64,000 nucleotides of DNA from G965213525 sp965213525 (GTDB lineage: Bacteria > Actinomycetota > Acidimicrobiia > Acidimicrobiales > Poriferisodalaceae): positions 2,418,001-2,482,000 of the forward strand of contig OZ243889.1 of assembly GCA_965213525.1 (NCBI GenBank), given 5' to 3'. Positions 57,501 to 64,000 of the stretch are shown here, piece by piece; position 1 is the first letter of the stretch, and each line of letters opens with the position of its first letter. Both the position numbers and the translations under genes were made by a program. Under the pieces are notes generated by a model. The model was not told the DNA's origin, searched no databases, and saw nothing but the letters and a program-made list of their open reading frames with translations.

Positions 57501-58220
57501 TCAGCGGGCGGTGGGTGAGGGTCGCCTCGCCACCTCGACGACGTAGCCCGCAGGATCGTCCTCGGCCGGCCCCGGGGCGCCCTCCCACGTCGACCACCGC
57601 TCCTGTGGCACCAACCCCCCGCCGGAGCACCACCTCCGCCACGCACCGAGCGTCACGTCGCCACCCAGCCCGAACCCCGCCACCAGCAGGCCCCCGGGCG
57701 CGAGCGATCGGGCGGTGTTGGTGACGGCGGCCGATCGGCGGGCCGAGTCGACGAACTCGATGACCCCGCCGGCCATGATCGCCACGTCGAAGGGCCCGTC
57801 CAGTCGGGCGGTGGACAGGTCGGCGTGCACCCAGCGCAGGTGCGGGGCGCGGCTGCGGGCTCGGTCCAACAGGTCGGCGTCAGCGTCGACGCCCACCGCG
57901 TCGTGACCTCGGCGGGCCAGCTCGATCGCCACCCGCCCCATTCCGCACCCGGCATCGAGCACCCGGACCCGACGCCCACCCACGAGGCGTTCGACCGCAT
58001 CGGCCTCACCGTGGACGGCGGCGCCGGCGGCCGCCCTGCGATCCCAACGTTGGTCGTACTCGTCGAGGTCGGTGGCGGCCCGCCATGCCAGCCAGCGCGA
58101 CGAGACACCCCCGGCGAGCCGGGGGTCCCTGTCCCGACCGTCAGGCCGGTGCGAGCCGACGGGCTGGCCTGCCCGGCCGGCTGCGGCCGAGCGGCCTGGC
58201 CCCTCGGCTGTGGGCGGCAC
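57501..58220 (-). CDS. Class I SAM-dependent methyltransferase
   Basis: Protein of 239 aa. Motif I is VRVLDAGCGMGRVAIELARRG, followed by AVGVDADADLLDRARS, LRWVHADLST and FDVAIMAGGVIEFVD. The N-terminal AATDLDEYDQRWDRRAAAG is common in actinobacterial small-molecule methyltransferases. The substrate is unknown. GTG 58220 is the only good start before the domain and lies three bases after the acyl-CoA dehydrogenase stop, so the genes are co-transcribed. Confidence 0.82.
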   Translation of the reverse strand: MPPTAEGPGRSAAAGRAGQPVGSHRPDGRDRDPRLAGGVSSRWLAWRAATDLDEYDQRWDRRAAAGAAVHGEADAVERLVGGRRVRVLDAGCGMGRVAIELARRGHDAVGVDADADLLDRARSRAPHLRWVHADLSTARLDGPFDVAIMAGGVIEFVDSARRSAAVTNTARSLAPGGLLVAGFGLGGDVTLGAWRRWCSGGGLVPQERWSTWEGAPGPAEDDPAGYVVEVARRPSPTAR

Positions 58221-58223
58221 GAC

Positions 58224-59519
58224 TCAGCCGGGCCGCACCCAGGCCATGGGGGCGTCCTCGGCCCTCAGCTCGTGGTTCGACAGCTCGGCTCGGCCGACGA
58301 CCATGTGGTGCACCTCGTCGGGGCCGTCGGCCAGGCGCAGGGTGCGCATGCTGGCGTACATCCTGGCCAGGGGCGTCCACTGGGACACACCGAGACCACC
58401 GTGCATCTGCATGGCCTGGTCGATGATCTCGCACACCCGGGCGGGCACCATGGCCTTGACGGCGCTGACCCACACCCGGGCCTCGGCGTTGCCGAGCTCA
58501 TCCATCGCCTTGGCGGCCTGCAACACCATCAACCGCATCGCCTCGATCTCGATGCGGGCCTTGGCGATGGTCTCGGTGTTGCCGCCCAGCTTGGCCAGGG
58601 GACGCCCGAACGCCTCGCGGGACATGCCCCGGTCGACCATCATCGACAGCGCACGCTCGGCGGAGCCGATGGCGCGCATGCAGTGGTGGATGCGGCCCGG
58701 GCCGAGTCGCACCTGGGAGATCTCGAAGCCACGGCCCTCGCCGAGCAGCAGGTTGGTCGCCGGCACCCTCACGTCAGAGAGGCGCACGTGCATGTGGCCG
58801 TGGGGGGCGTCGTCCTCGCCGAAGACGTGCATGGCGCCGAGGATCTCGACGCCGGGGGTGTCGAGGGGCACCAGGATCTGTGACTGGCGACGGTGCGGCG
58901 GTGCGTCGGGGTTGGTGACGACCATGCAGATCATGACCTTGCAGCGGGGGTCGCCGGCGCCCGAGGTCCAGTACTTCTCGCCGTTGATGACGTACTCGTC
59001 GCCGTCGAGCACCGCCCGGGTCGAGACGTTCTTGGCGTCAGAGGACGCGACCCCCGGCTCGGTCATGCCGAAGCAGGACCGGATCTCACCGGCGAGCAGC
59101 GGCTCGAGCCACTGGCGCTTCTGCTCGGGGGTGCCGACCCGCTCGAGCACCTCCATGTTGCCGGTGTCGGGCGCCGAGCAGTTGAGGCACTCCGAAGCCA
59201 GGGGGTTCTTGCCGAGCTCGACGGCGATGTAGGCGTAGTCGAGGTTGGCCAGGCCCTCGCCGGTCTCGGCGTCGGGCAGGAAGAAGTTCCACAGCCCCTC
59301 CTCCTTGGCCTTGGCCTTCACCCCGTCGAGCAGCTCGAGCTGGCCCGGGGCGTAGCTCCACCGGTCTTCTCGGCCCTCGCCGAGAGCGTAGAACTCGATC
59401 GACATCGGCTCGATCTCGGTCTCGATGAACTTGCGCACCCGCTCGAGCAGCGGACGGGCGTCGGCCGACAGCGACAGGTCATACATCTCGGGGGTGCGGT
59501 GCAGGCCGGTTGAGCTCAT
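58224..59519 (-). CDS. Acyl-CoA dehydrogenase
   Basis: FAD enzyme of 431 aa introducing an alpha-beta double bond into an acyl-CoA. SCFGMTEPGVASSDAKN (flavin site), YVINGEKYWTSGAGDPRCKVMI, VRVPATNLLLGEGRGFEISQVRLGPGRIHHCMR and AMQMHGGLGVSQWTPLARMYASMRTLRLADGPDEVH are typical of the FadE/ACAD10-11-like branch, in which the catalytic residue differs from the medium-chain enzymes. Start ATG 59519 follows GGAGG. A TGACACG direct repeat and TAGGTT box lie upstream. Confidence 0.92.
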   Translation of the reverse strand: MSSTGLHRTPEMYDLSLSADARPLLERVRKFIETEIEPMSIEFYALGEGREDRWSYAPGQLELLDGVKAKAKEEGLWNFFLPDAETGEGLANLDYAYIAVELGKNPLASECLNCSAPDTGNMEVLERVGTPEQKRQWLEPLLAGEIRSCFGMTEPGVASSDAKNVSTRAVLDGDEYVINGEKYWTSGAGDPRCKVMICMVVTNPDAPPHRRQSQILVPLDTPGVEILGAMHVFGEDDAPHGHMHVRLSDVRVPATNLLLGEGRGFEISQVRLGPGRIHHCMRAIGSAERALSMMVDRGMSREAFGRPLAKLGGNTETIAKARIEIEAMRLMVLQAAKAMDELGNAEARVWVSAVKAMVPARVCEIIDQAMQMHGGLGVSQWTPLARMYASMRTLRLADGPDEVHHMVVGRAELSNHELRAEDAPMAWVRPG

Positions 59520-59583
59520 CGTGAGACCTCCAGCGACCCGTTGGCCGCTCGTCGTCGGACGCTCCCAACCTACTGCCGCTCGG

Positions 59584-59597
59584 TGACACGTGACACG
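59584..59597. repeat. TGACACG direct repeat in intergenic region
   Basis: Two adjacent copies of TGACACG (59584-59590, 59591-59597) create a CACGTG core. They lie about 65 bases upstream of the acyl-CoA dehydrogenase, just above its TAGGTT box, and could be a regulator site for fatty-acid metabolism. Confidence 0.4.
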
Positions 59598-59800
59598 TCC
59601 AAGTGGGGTCCTCGCAGCCCGTGCGACCGAGCGGAGGCGGCGCCGGGCCAGTGGCGTGGCGGGCTCCCGGCCCGAGGCGGTCACGAACCGGCGGTGTTGC
59701 AGCGCTTTCGCGACCTCAAAGGCGCGCCGTGAGCGCCCCGAGGTGCCAAACTCCCCGGCAGCGGCACCGAAGAGGCCGACAGGACATCCCGAGGAGCACA

Positions 59801-60094
59801 GTGGCAACCAAGGCAGAGCTGATCGCAGCGGTCGCCGATCGCGCCGAGATCGACAAGAGGAGCACCGAGGCGGTGCTCGGGGCGTTCTTCGATCACACCG
59901 CCGAGCAGGTCAAGTCCGGCGAGAAGGTCTCCTGGCCCGGCTTCGGGGCGTTCTCGATGTCAGAGCGCAGCCCCCGCAAGGGGCGCAACCCCCAGACCGG
60001 CGAGAGCATCAAGGTCGGCAAGTCGCGCAGCCTCAAGATCGCCACGAGCGCTCCCATGAAGGAGTGGCTGCTCGGACGGTCCAAGAAGCGCTGA
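59801..60094 (+). CDS. hup: HU-family DNA-binding protein
   Basis: Histone-like protein of 97 aa: ATKAELIAAVADRAEIDKRSTEAVLGAF (helical body), VSWPGFGAFSMSERSPRKGRNPQTGE (beta arm with the PG and RxGRNPxTG motifs) and LGRSKKR at the end. It lacks the long Lys/Ala tail of mycobacterial HU. GTG 59801 follows GAGGAG by four bases. It probably compacts the nucleoid as a dimer. Confidence 0.94.
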   Translation: MATKAELIAAVADRAEIDKRSTEAVLGAFFDHTAEQVKSGEKVSWPGFGAFSMSERSPRKGRNPQTGESIKVGKSRSLKIATSAPMKEWLLGRSKKR

Positions 60095-60131
60095 CCCCTC
60101 ACGACGGCGGCCCGGCTGCCGATCGGACCCG

Positions 60132-61919
60132 GTGGCCATCGTCGGGCAGCTGGGGGTGCGTCGGGTCATCGTCGTGATCGTCGCCGTGCCGGTGCTGGCC
60201 GCCGTGCTCGCCTCCACCCTCCTCGCCGGCAACGAACACCGCCGGGCCGGGGCTGCGGCCGAGGAAGCGGGACGGATCGAGGCCTTCGGCGCCGTCACCT
60301 CCCTGCACGTCGCCAGCCTGGCCGAGCTCACCCTGCTCGAGACCTGGTCGTCGGTGCCGGCGGTGCGAAGCGGAGCCGGCGCCGAGGCCTTCGAGGTGAT
60401 CGGCGCCAGCCGTCGACTCGAGGATCAGGCGTGGGCCGAGCTCGAGGACCACGCCGGCCACCTCGACGAGGAGTCCCTCGCCGAGCTCGTGGCGGTGCGA
60501 GCCGGGCTCGACGAACTGCGGGAGTGGCGACGGGCGGGCGACGACGCCGCCGTGGCCGACCACGCCGGCGACCTGCTCGCCCGCCTCGATGGCACCGTGG
60601 CGGAGCTGCAGCACGACGCGTTCGAGCAGGGGACGTCGGCATCGTGGGCGGCGTTGGTGAACCTCGGTGACCTGGCGGCGCGGCTCACCGCCGAATCGTT
60701 GCTGGCGATGCGCATCGGTGCCGGTGATGCCGGCGACGACGCCATCGAGCGCTTCCGGGAGGCCACCCAGGCGAGCGACCTCACCGCCTCGGCGACCGAC
60801 CGGGCCCTGGTCGCCCCGCAGCGGGGTCGCTTCGCCGAGCTCGGCGAGTCCGATCTGGCCACGACGTTCCGCGATCTGCGCGAGCCGACCCAGTCGCCCG
60901 ATCCCGATGACGCCCGCACGTTGTCCGAACGCCTCGGCGAGCTCGACGAGGCCTCGGCCTACGTCACCGCCATCGACGACTTCGCCACCGAGGCCGTCAC
61001 CGATGCGGCTCGACGGGCCGGCGCCGAGCGTGCCGCCGCCACCCGGGCGGCCGTCCTCTTCGCCCTCGCCGGGCTCGGGTTGGTGCTCGTGGCGGTGGGC
61101 GTCGCTGCGGTCCTCGGCCGGGCGCTGGCCGCCCGCATCGAGCGGGTCGCCCAGGGTGCGCGGCGTGTCTCGGCAGGCGAGCTCGACGTCGAGCCGCTCG
61201 CCATGGGTGGCCGGGACGAGATCGCCACCCTGGCCGACGTGGTCGACGAGATGACCGCCACCCTGCGCGGCGTGCACCACCAGCTGCGCATCCTCGACGA
61301 CGACCGATCCGAGCCCGAGGCGCTCGGCAGCCCGGTCCCGGGCCCCATCGGCGAGGCGCTCGGGGTGGCCATCCGCCGGCTCGGACGCACGACCGAGGAG
61401 CTGCGCCGCCGCGCCACCCGTGACGAGCTGACCGGACTGCTGGACCAGAGCGAGCTGCCGGCCGTCATGGCCGAGATCGACGAGGGCCGAACGGGTCCGG
61501 TGGCGGTCGGGATGATCGACCTCGACCGGTTCAAGGCCGTCAACGACGACCACGGCCACCAGGCCGGCGACATCGTGCTCGTCGAGACCGCCCGGCGGCT
61601 GCGAGAGGTGGCCCGTGAGGGTGACGTCGCCTGCCGGCGGGGCGGTGACGAGTTCGTCCTGTTGATCCGAGACGTCAACGACGACGCGGTGCTGCGTTCG
61701 CTCTCCGAGCGCCTCGTCACCTCGCTGTGCCACCCGATCGACATCGGCACGACCCTGGTGAGCGTGGGGGCTTCGGTCGGCTGGGAGATCGCCGAGCCCG
61801 GTGACGCCCTCGACGCCGCGCTCGAACGAGCCGACGCCGCCATGTACGAGATCAAGCGGGCCACCCACAGCCGAGGTGGTGGCCCGACGCGGGCCGAGCC
61901 CGAGCACGCCGGCGTCTGA
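60132..61919 (+). CDS. Membrane diguanylate cyclase (sensor-HAMP-GGDEF)
   Basis: Protein of 595 aa: helix 1 (about residues 12-32), an extracytoplasmic all-helical sensor of nitrate/sulfate-NIT-like type (to about 300), helix 2 (about 308-330), a HAMP domain (ARIERVAQGARRVSAGELDVEPL) and a GGDEF domain. The active site reads RRGGDEFVLL near residue 502, and an inhibitory I-site RxxD (REGD) stands five residues before it, so the enzyme should make cyclic-di-GMP under product inhibition. No phosphodiesterase domain is attached. Start GTG 60132 lies 37 bases after hup. Confidence 0.92.
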   Translation: MAIVGQLGVRRVIVVIVAVPVLAAVLASTLLAGNEHRRAGAAAEEAGRIEAFGAVTSLHVASLAELTLLETWSSVPAVRSGAGAEAFEVIGASRRLEDQAWAELEDHAGHLDEESLAELVAVRAGLDELREWRRAGDDAAVADHAGDLLARLDGTVAELQHDAFEQGTSASWAALVNLGDLAARLTAESLLAMRIGAGDAGDDAIERFREATQASDLTASATDRALVAPQRGRFAELGESDLATTFRDLREPTQSPDPDDARTLSERLGELDEASAYVTAIDDFATEAVTDAARRAGAERAAATRAAVLFALAGLGLVLVAVGVAAVLGRALAARIERVAQGARRVSAGELDVEPLAMGGRDEIATLADVVDEMTATLRGVHHQLRILDDDRSEPEALGSPVPGPIGEALGVAIRRLGRTTEELRRRATRDELTGLLDQSELPAVMAEIDEGRTGPVAVGMIDLDRFKAVNDDHGHQAGDIVLVETARRLREVAREGDVACRRGGDEFVLLIRDVNDDAVLRSLSERLVTSLCHPIDIGTTLVSVGASVGWEIAEPGDALDAALERADAAMYEIKRATHSRGGGPTRAEPEHAGV

Positions 61920-62233
61920 TCCACCGAAGGCGCTGAGCACCGACGCCGAGTCGGCGGTCGGGGGGTCGCGATCATGGGACCTGTTTCCAGGCACGAGCGA
62001 TCGGCTGGCGGGGCCCTGGTTGCTACGTGTTCTTGTCTGCTGTGTTCGGGCTCATCTTCTGGGGCACTGCTGGCCTCTTCGCCTCCGCTGCGAGGCGCTT
62101 ACGGAGCTGACGGGATCCGACCTCAGATCGTCGTGCTCGCCCCCCGGGCTCAGCGGCACCACGTTCGGGAGGTCCGGCGCACGTCCCTCTCTCCTTTCGC
62201 CGCTTCCGTCTGTCGAGCCGCTTCGCGTCGTTC
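61920..62233. other. Intergenic region, 314 bases, no supported gene
   Basis: Between convergent GGDEF and meaB genes. Base composition is less GC-biased than in the genes. The minus strand carries a perfect ribosome-site-like AAAGGAGAGAGG (62197-62186) followed by GTG 62182 and ten codons to a TGA. Longer open frames on both strands are Arg/Ser-rich and unconvincing. No tRNA or known RNA fold was recognised. Confidence 0.5.
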
Positions 62234-63271
62234 TCAGTTCTGAGGTGGCCCGGGGGCCGTCTGCCAGAAGGCGTCGAGCAGCCGGTCGGCCGCCACCGAC
62301 GGGGTGAGCTCGGCGTCGCGCACCAACGCCTCGACCCGCTCGATCTCGATGCGCACCGACGGCGCCGAGCGCAGCGCATCGAGCAGCCGGTCCTCGACCG
62401 TGGACCACAACCACCCGAGGCGCTGGGCCCGGCGACGCTCGGCCAGCTCACCGGACCCCCCGAGCAGCCGGCGGTGCGACAGCACCCGCTCCCACACGAC
62501 GTCCAGGCCGTCACCGGTCAGCGCGCTCGCCACCTCGACCGTGGGCGTCCACGTGGTCGACGCCGGCGTCAGCAGGTGCAGCGCGTTGGCGTAGTCACGC
62601 CGGGCCTGGCGGGCGCGCCGCTCGTCGAGGTCGGCCTTGTTGACCACCACCAGATCGGCCACCTCGAGGATGCCCTTCTTGATGCCCTGCAGCTCGTCAC
62701 CGGCGTTGGGCAGCATCAACACGCAGAAGAAGTCGACCATGTCGGCCACGACGGTCTCGCTCTGGCCGACCCCGACGGTCTCGACGATGACGACGTCGTA
62801 CCCCGCCGCTTCGACCACCACCATCGACTCCCTCGTGGCCCGGGCCACGCCGCCCAGGGTGCCGCTCGTCGGGGAGGGACGCACGAAGGCAGCAGGGTCG
62901 GTGGCGAGGCGGGCCATCCGGGTCTTGTCCCCCAGGATCGACCCGCCGGTGCGCCCGCTCGTCGGATCGACGGCGAGCACCGCCACCCGATGCCCCTCGG
63001 CGGTCAGGCGGGTGCCGAACGCCTCGACGAAGGTGCTCTTGCCCACCCCGGGCACGCCGGTGATGCCGAGGCGCACCGACGAGCCCACACCGTCCGTTCC
63101 GGTCTCGGCCGGCCCGCCGGACAGGGCGACGAGCAGCTCGTCGGCGGCGGCCCGGTGGGCCGGGTTGCGACTCTCGACCAGGGTGATGGCCCGCCCGAGG
63201 GACGCCCGCTGGCCGGCGCGGACGCCGGCGACTAACGCATCGACGTCGATCGCGGCGGAGACCTCAGCCAC
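62234..63271 (-). CDS. meaB: Methylmalonyl-CoA mutase-associated GTPase MeaB
   Basis: G3E-type GTPase of 345 aa that guards and loads adenosylcobalamin into methylmalonyl-CoA mutase. Walker A is LGITGVPGVGKSTF, switch regions include AVDPTSGRTGGSILGDKTRM and SPTSGTLGGVARATRESM, Walker B VVIVETVGVGQSE and the base motif VVVNKADLDE. A C-terminal dimerisation arm follows. It starts 18 bases after the stop of the mutase gene, its partner. Confidence 0.96.
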   Translation of the reverse strand: MAEVSAAIDVDALVAGVRAGQRASLGRAITLVESRNPAHRAAADELLVALSGGPAETGTDGVGSSVRLGITGVPGVGKSTFVEAFGTRLTAEGHRVAVLAVDPTSGRTGGSILGDKTRMARLATDPAAFVRPSPTSGTLGGVARATRESMVVVEAAGYDVVIVETVGVGQSETVVADMVDFFCVLMLPNAGDELQGIKKGILEVADLVVVNKADLDERRARQARRDYANALHLLTPASTTWTPTVEVASALTGDGLDVVWERVLSHRRLLGGSGELAERRRAQRLGWLWSTVEDRLLDALRSAPSVRIEIERVEALVRDAELTPSVAADRLLDAFWQTAPGPPQN

Positions 63272-63289
63272 CGGACGGCGGCGGCGGGC

Positions 63290-64000
63290 TCACGTCGTGG
63301 CGCCCGCGTGCCCGAGACGCCGCCCCAGCTCGCCGAGCAGCTCCTCGGCGGCCTCGGCGATGACGGTGCCGGGCCCGAACACTGCCGCCGCGCCGAGCCC
63401 GCGCAACCGGGCGACGTCGTCGGGGGGGACCACGCCGCCGACGACCACCATGATGTCGGGGCGGCCCTCGTCGGCCAGCGCGTCACGCAGGGCCGGCACG
63501 AGGGTGAGGTGCCCGGCGGCCAACGACGAGGCCCCGACGACGTGCACGTCGTTCTCCACGGCTTGGCGGGCCGCCTCGGCCGGGGTCTGGAACAGCGGTC
63601 CGACGTCGACGTCGAAACCGAGATCGGCGAAGGCGGTGGCGATCACCTTCTGGCCGCGGTCGTGGCCGTCCTGGCCCATCTTGGCCACCAGGATGCGGGG
63701 CCGGCGGCCGTCGGCGACGGCGAACTCCTCGGCCAGGGCCCGCACCCGCTCGATGCGATCGTCCGCAGCGGCTTCGGCCCGGTACACCCCGGCGATGGTA
63801 CGGACCTCGGCGGTGTGGCGACCCCACACCCGTTCGAGAGCGTCGGAGATCTCTCCGACGGTCGCCTGGGCCCGCGCGGCGTCGACGGCCAGGGCCAACA
63901 GGTTGCCCTCGCCGGTCTCGGCGCAGCGGGTGAGGGCGTCCAGCGCTGGGCGCAGCACGTGGTCGTCGCGCTCGGCCCGCAGGCGGTCGAGCTTGGCAAG
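63290..64000 (-). CDS. mutB: Methylmalonyl-CoA mutase, C-terminal part (edge-cut)
   Basis: C-terminal 236 residues of the large mutase subunit; the frame is open to the right edge, so the start lies outside. The cobalamin-binding domain is complete: RILVAKMGQDGHDRGQKV with the base-off His of DGHDRG, VHVVGASSLAAGHLTLVPALRDAL and IMVVVGGVVPPDD. The preceding linker (TVGEISDALERVWGRHTAEVRTIAGVYRAE) is typical. The enzyme interconverts methylmalonyl-CoA and succinyl-CoA. Confidence 0.95.
   Translation of the reverse strand, partial: LAKLDRLRAERDDHVLRPALDALTRCAETGEGNLLALAVDAARAQATVGEISDALERVWGRHTAEVRTIAGVYRAEAAADDRIERVRALAEEFAVADGRRPRILVAKMGQDGHDRGQKVIATAFADLGFDVDVGPLFQTPAEAARQAVENDVHVVGASSLAAGHLTLVPALRDALADEGRPDIMVVVGGVVPPDDVARLRGLGAAAVFGPGTVIAEAAEELLGELGRRLGHAGATT

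Noticed and set aside
60099..61994. Long open frame antisense to the GGDEF gene (about 630 codons)
   Set aside because: It mirrors the third-position GC bias of the real gene on the other strand, is His/Gly/Arg-rich and has no domain pattern; the plus-strand gene has full sensor, HAMP and GGDEF motifs.
61974..62243. Plus-strand gene of about 89 codons after the GGDEF gene
   Set aside because: Ser/Arg-rich, no ribosome site, runs into the convergent meaB end; no family resemblance.
62980..64000. Cobalamin riboswitch near meaB-mutB
   Set aside because: The upstream leader of mutB lies outside the window and the bases between mutB and meaB are only 18; no riboswitch could be assessed.

Overview
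The window comes from a very GC-rich actinobacterium. Support for this is a mycothiol-dependent formaldehyde dehydrogenase beside its usual MBL-fold partner, a WhiB iron-sulfur protein, a SigF-type sigma factor with partner-switching regulators, a ClpS-DUF2017 pair, heterodimeric (c/d type) lycopene cyclase and a caa3 oxidase. The style (frequent GTG starts, 4-base GTGA/ATGA overlaps, TAGGTT-like -10 boxes right in front of start codons) would suit the class Acidimicrobiia, but that placement is inference.

Layout. 1-7.2 kb: unknown genes, a FadD19-like acyl-CoA synthetase, mscR and MBL hydrolase, LapA-like and NmrA-like proteins, tRNA-Lys. 7.2-11.5 kb: dut and orn (divergent), a compositionally odd AlbA_2/Schlafen-like gene, an acyl-ACP thioesterase, a small protein with a strong ribosome site, a G-quadruplex-prone repeat and whiB. 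11.5-13.8 kb: TlpA-like thioredoxin, CcdA and a poly-gamma-glutamate hydrolase-like protein. 13.8-21.1 kb: a nine-gene, tightly coupled carotenoid operon (crtE, crtI, crtB, glycosyltransferase, CrtO-type acyltransferase, crtYc, crtYd, crtZ, PAP2), predicted to make a glycosylated, fatty-acylated zeaxanthin-like pigment. 21.1-27.9 kb: housekeeping genes (LLM oxidoreductase, DksA/TraR, MOSC, pdxH, serS) and an ABC-2 exporter.

27.9-38.6 kb is the aerobic respiration cluster. It has ctaC-ctaD-ctaE-COX4, ctaB and divergent ctaA. Between ctaB and ctaC lies an extra module: a subunit-I homologue that keeps the fold but has lost five of the six metal-ligand histidines, a subunit-III-like protein, and a membrane protein with a long acidic tail. 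I consider this the most novel part of the window.

38.6-47.1 kb: clpS, DUF2017, degV, plsY, a degenerate SGNH-like protein, a MarR regulator divergent from an RND exporter, tRNA-Glu and an orphan substrate-binding lipoprotein. 47.1-54.6 kb is a general-stress island: RsbV, RsbW-like anti-sigma factor, SigF, an RsbU-type phosphatase, a second anti-sigma-type ATPase, Dps, small stress proteins, an RCK-type membrane protein and a Na+/H+ antiporter. Three promoters here fit GTTT-N16-GGG(T/C)A, the SigF signature, so the sigma factor probably controls its neighbours. A 17-bp tandem repeat sits exactly at the rsbV-rsbW junction.

54.6-64 kb: a DUF459 SGNH esterase with an MBOAT acyltransferase (surface O-acylation), a methyltransferase, an acyl-CoA dehydrogenase, HU, a GGDEF diguanylate cyclase, meaB and the C-terminal part of methylmalonyl-CoA mutase cut by the window edge. 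No insertion sequence, prophage or CRISPR array was seen.
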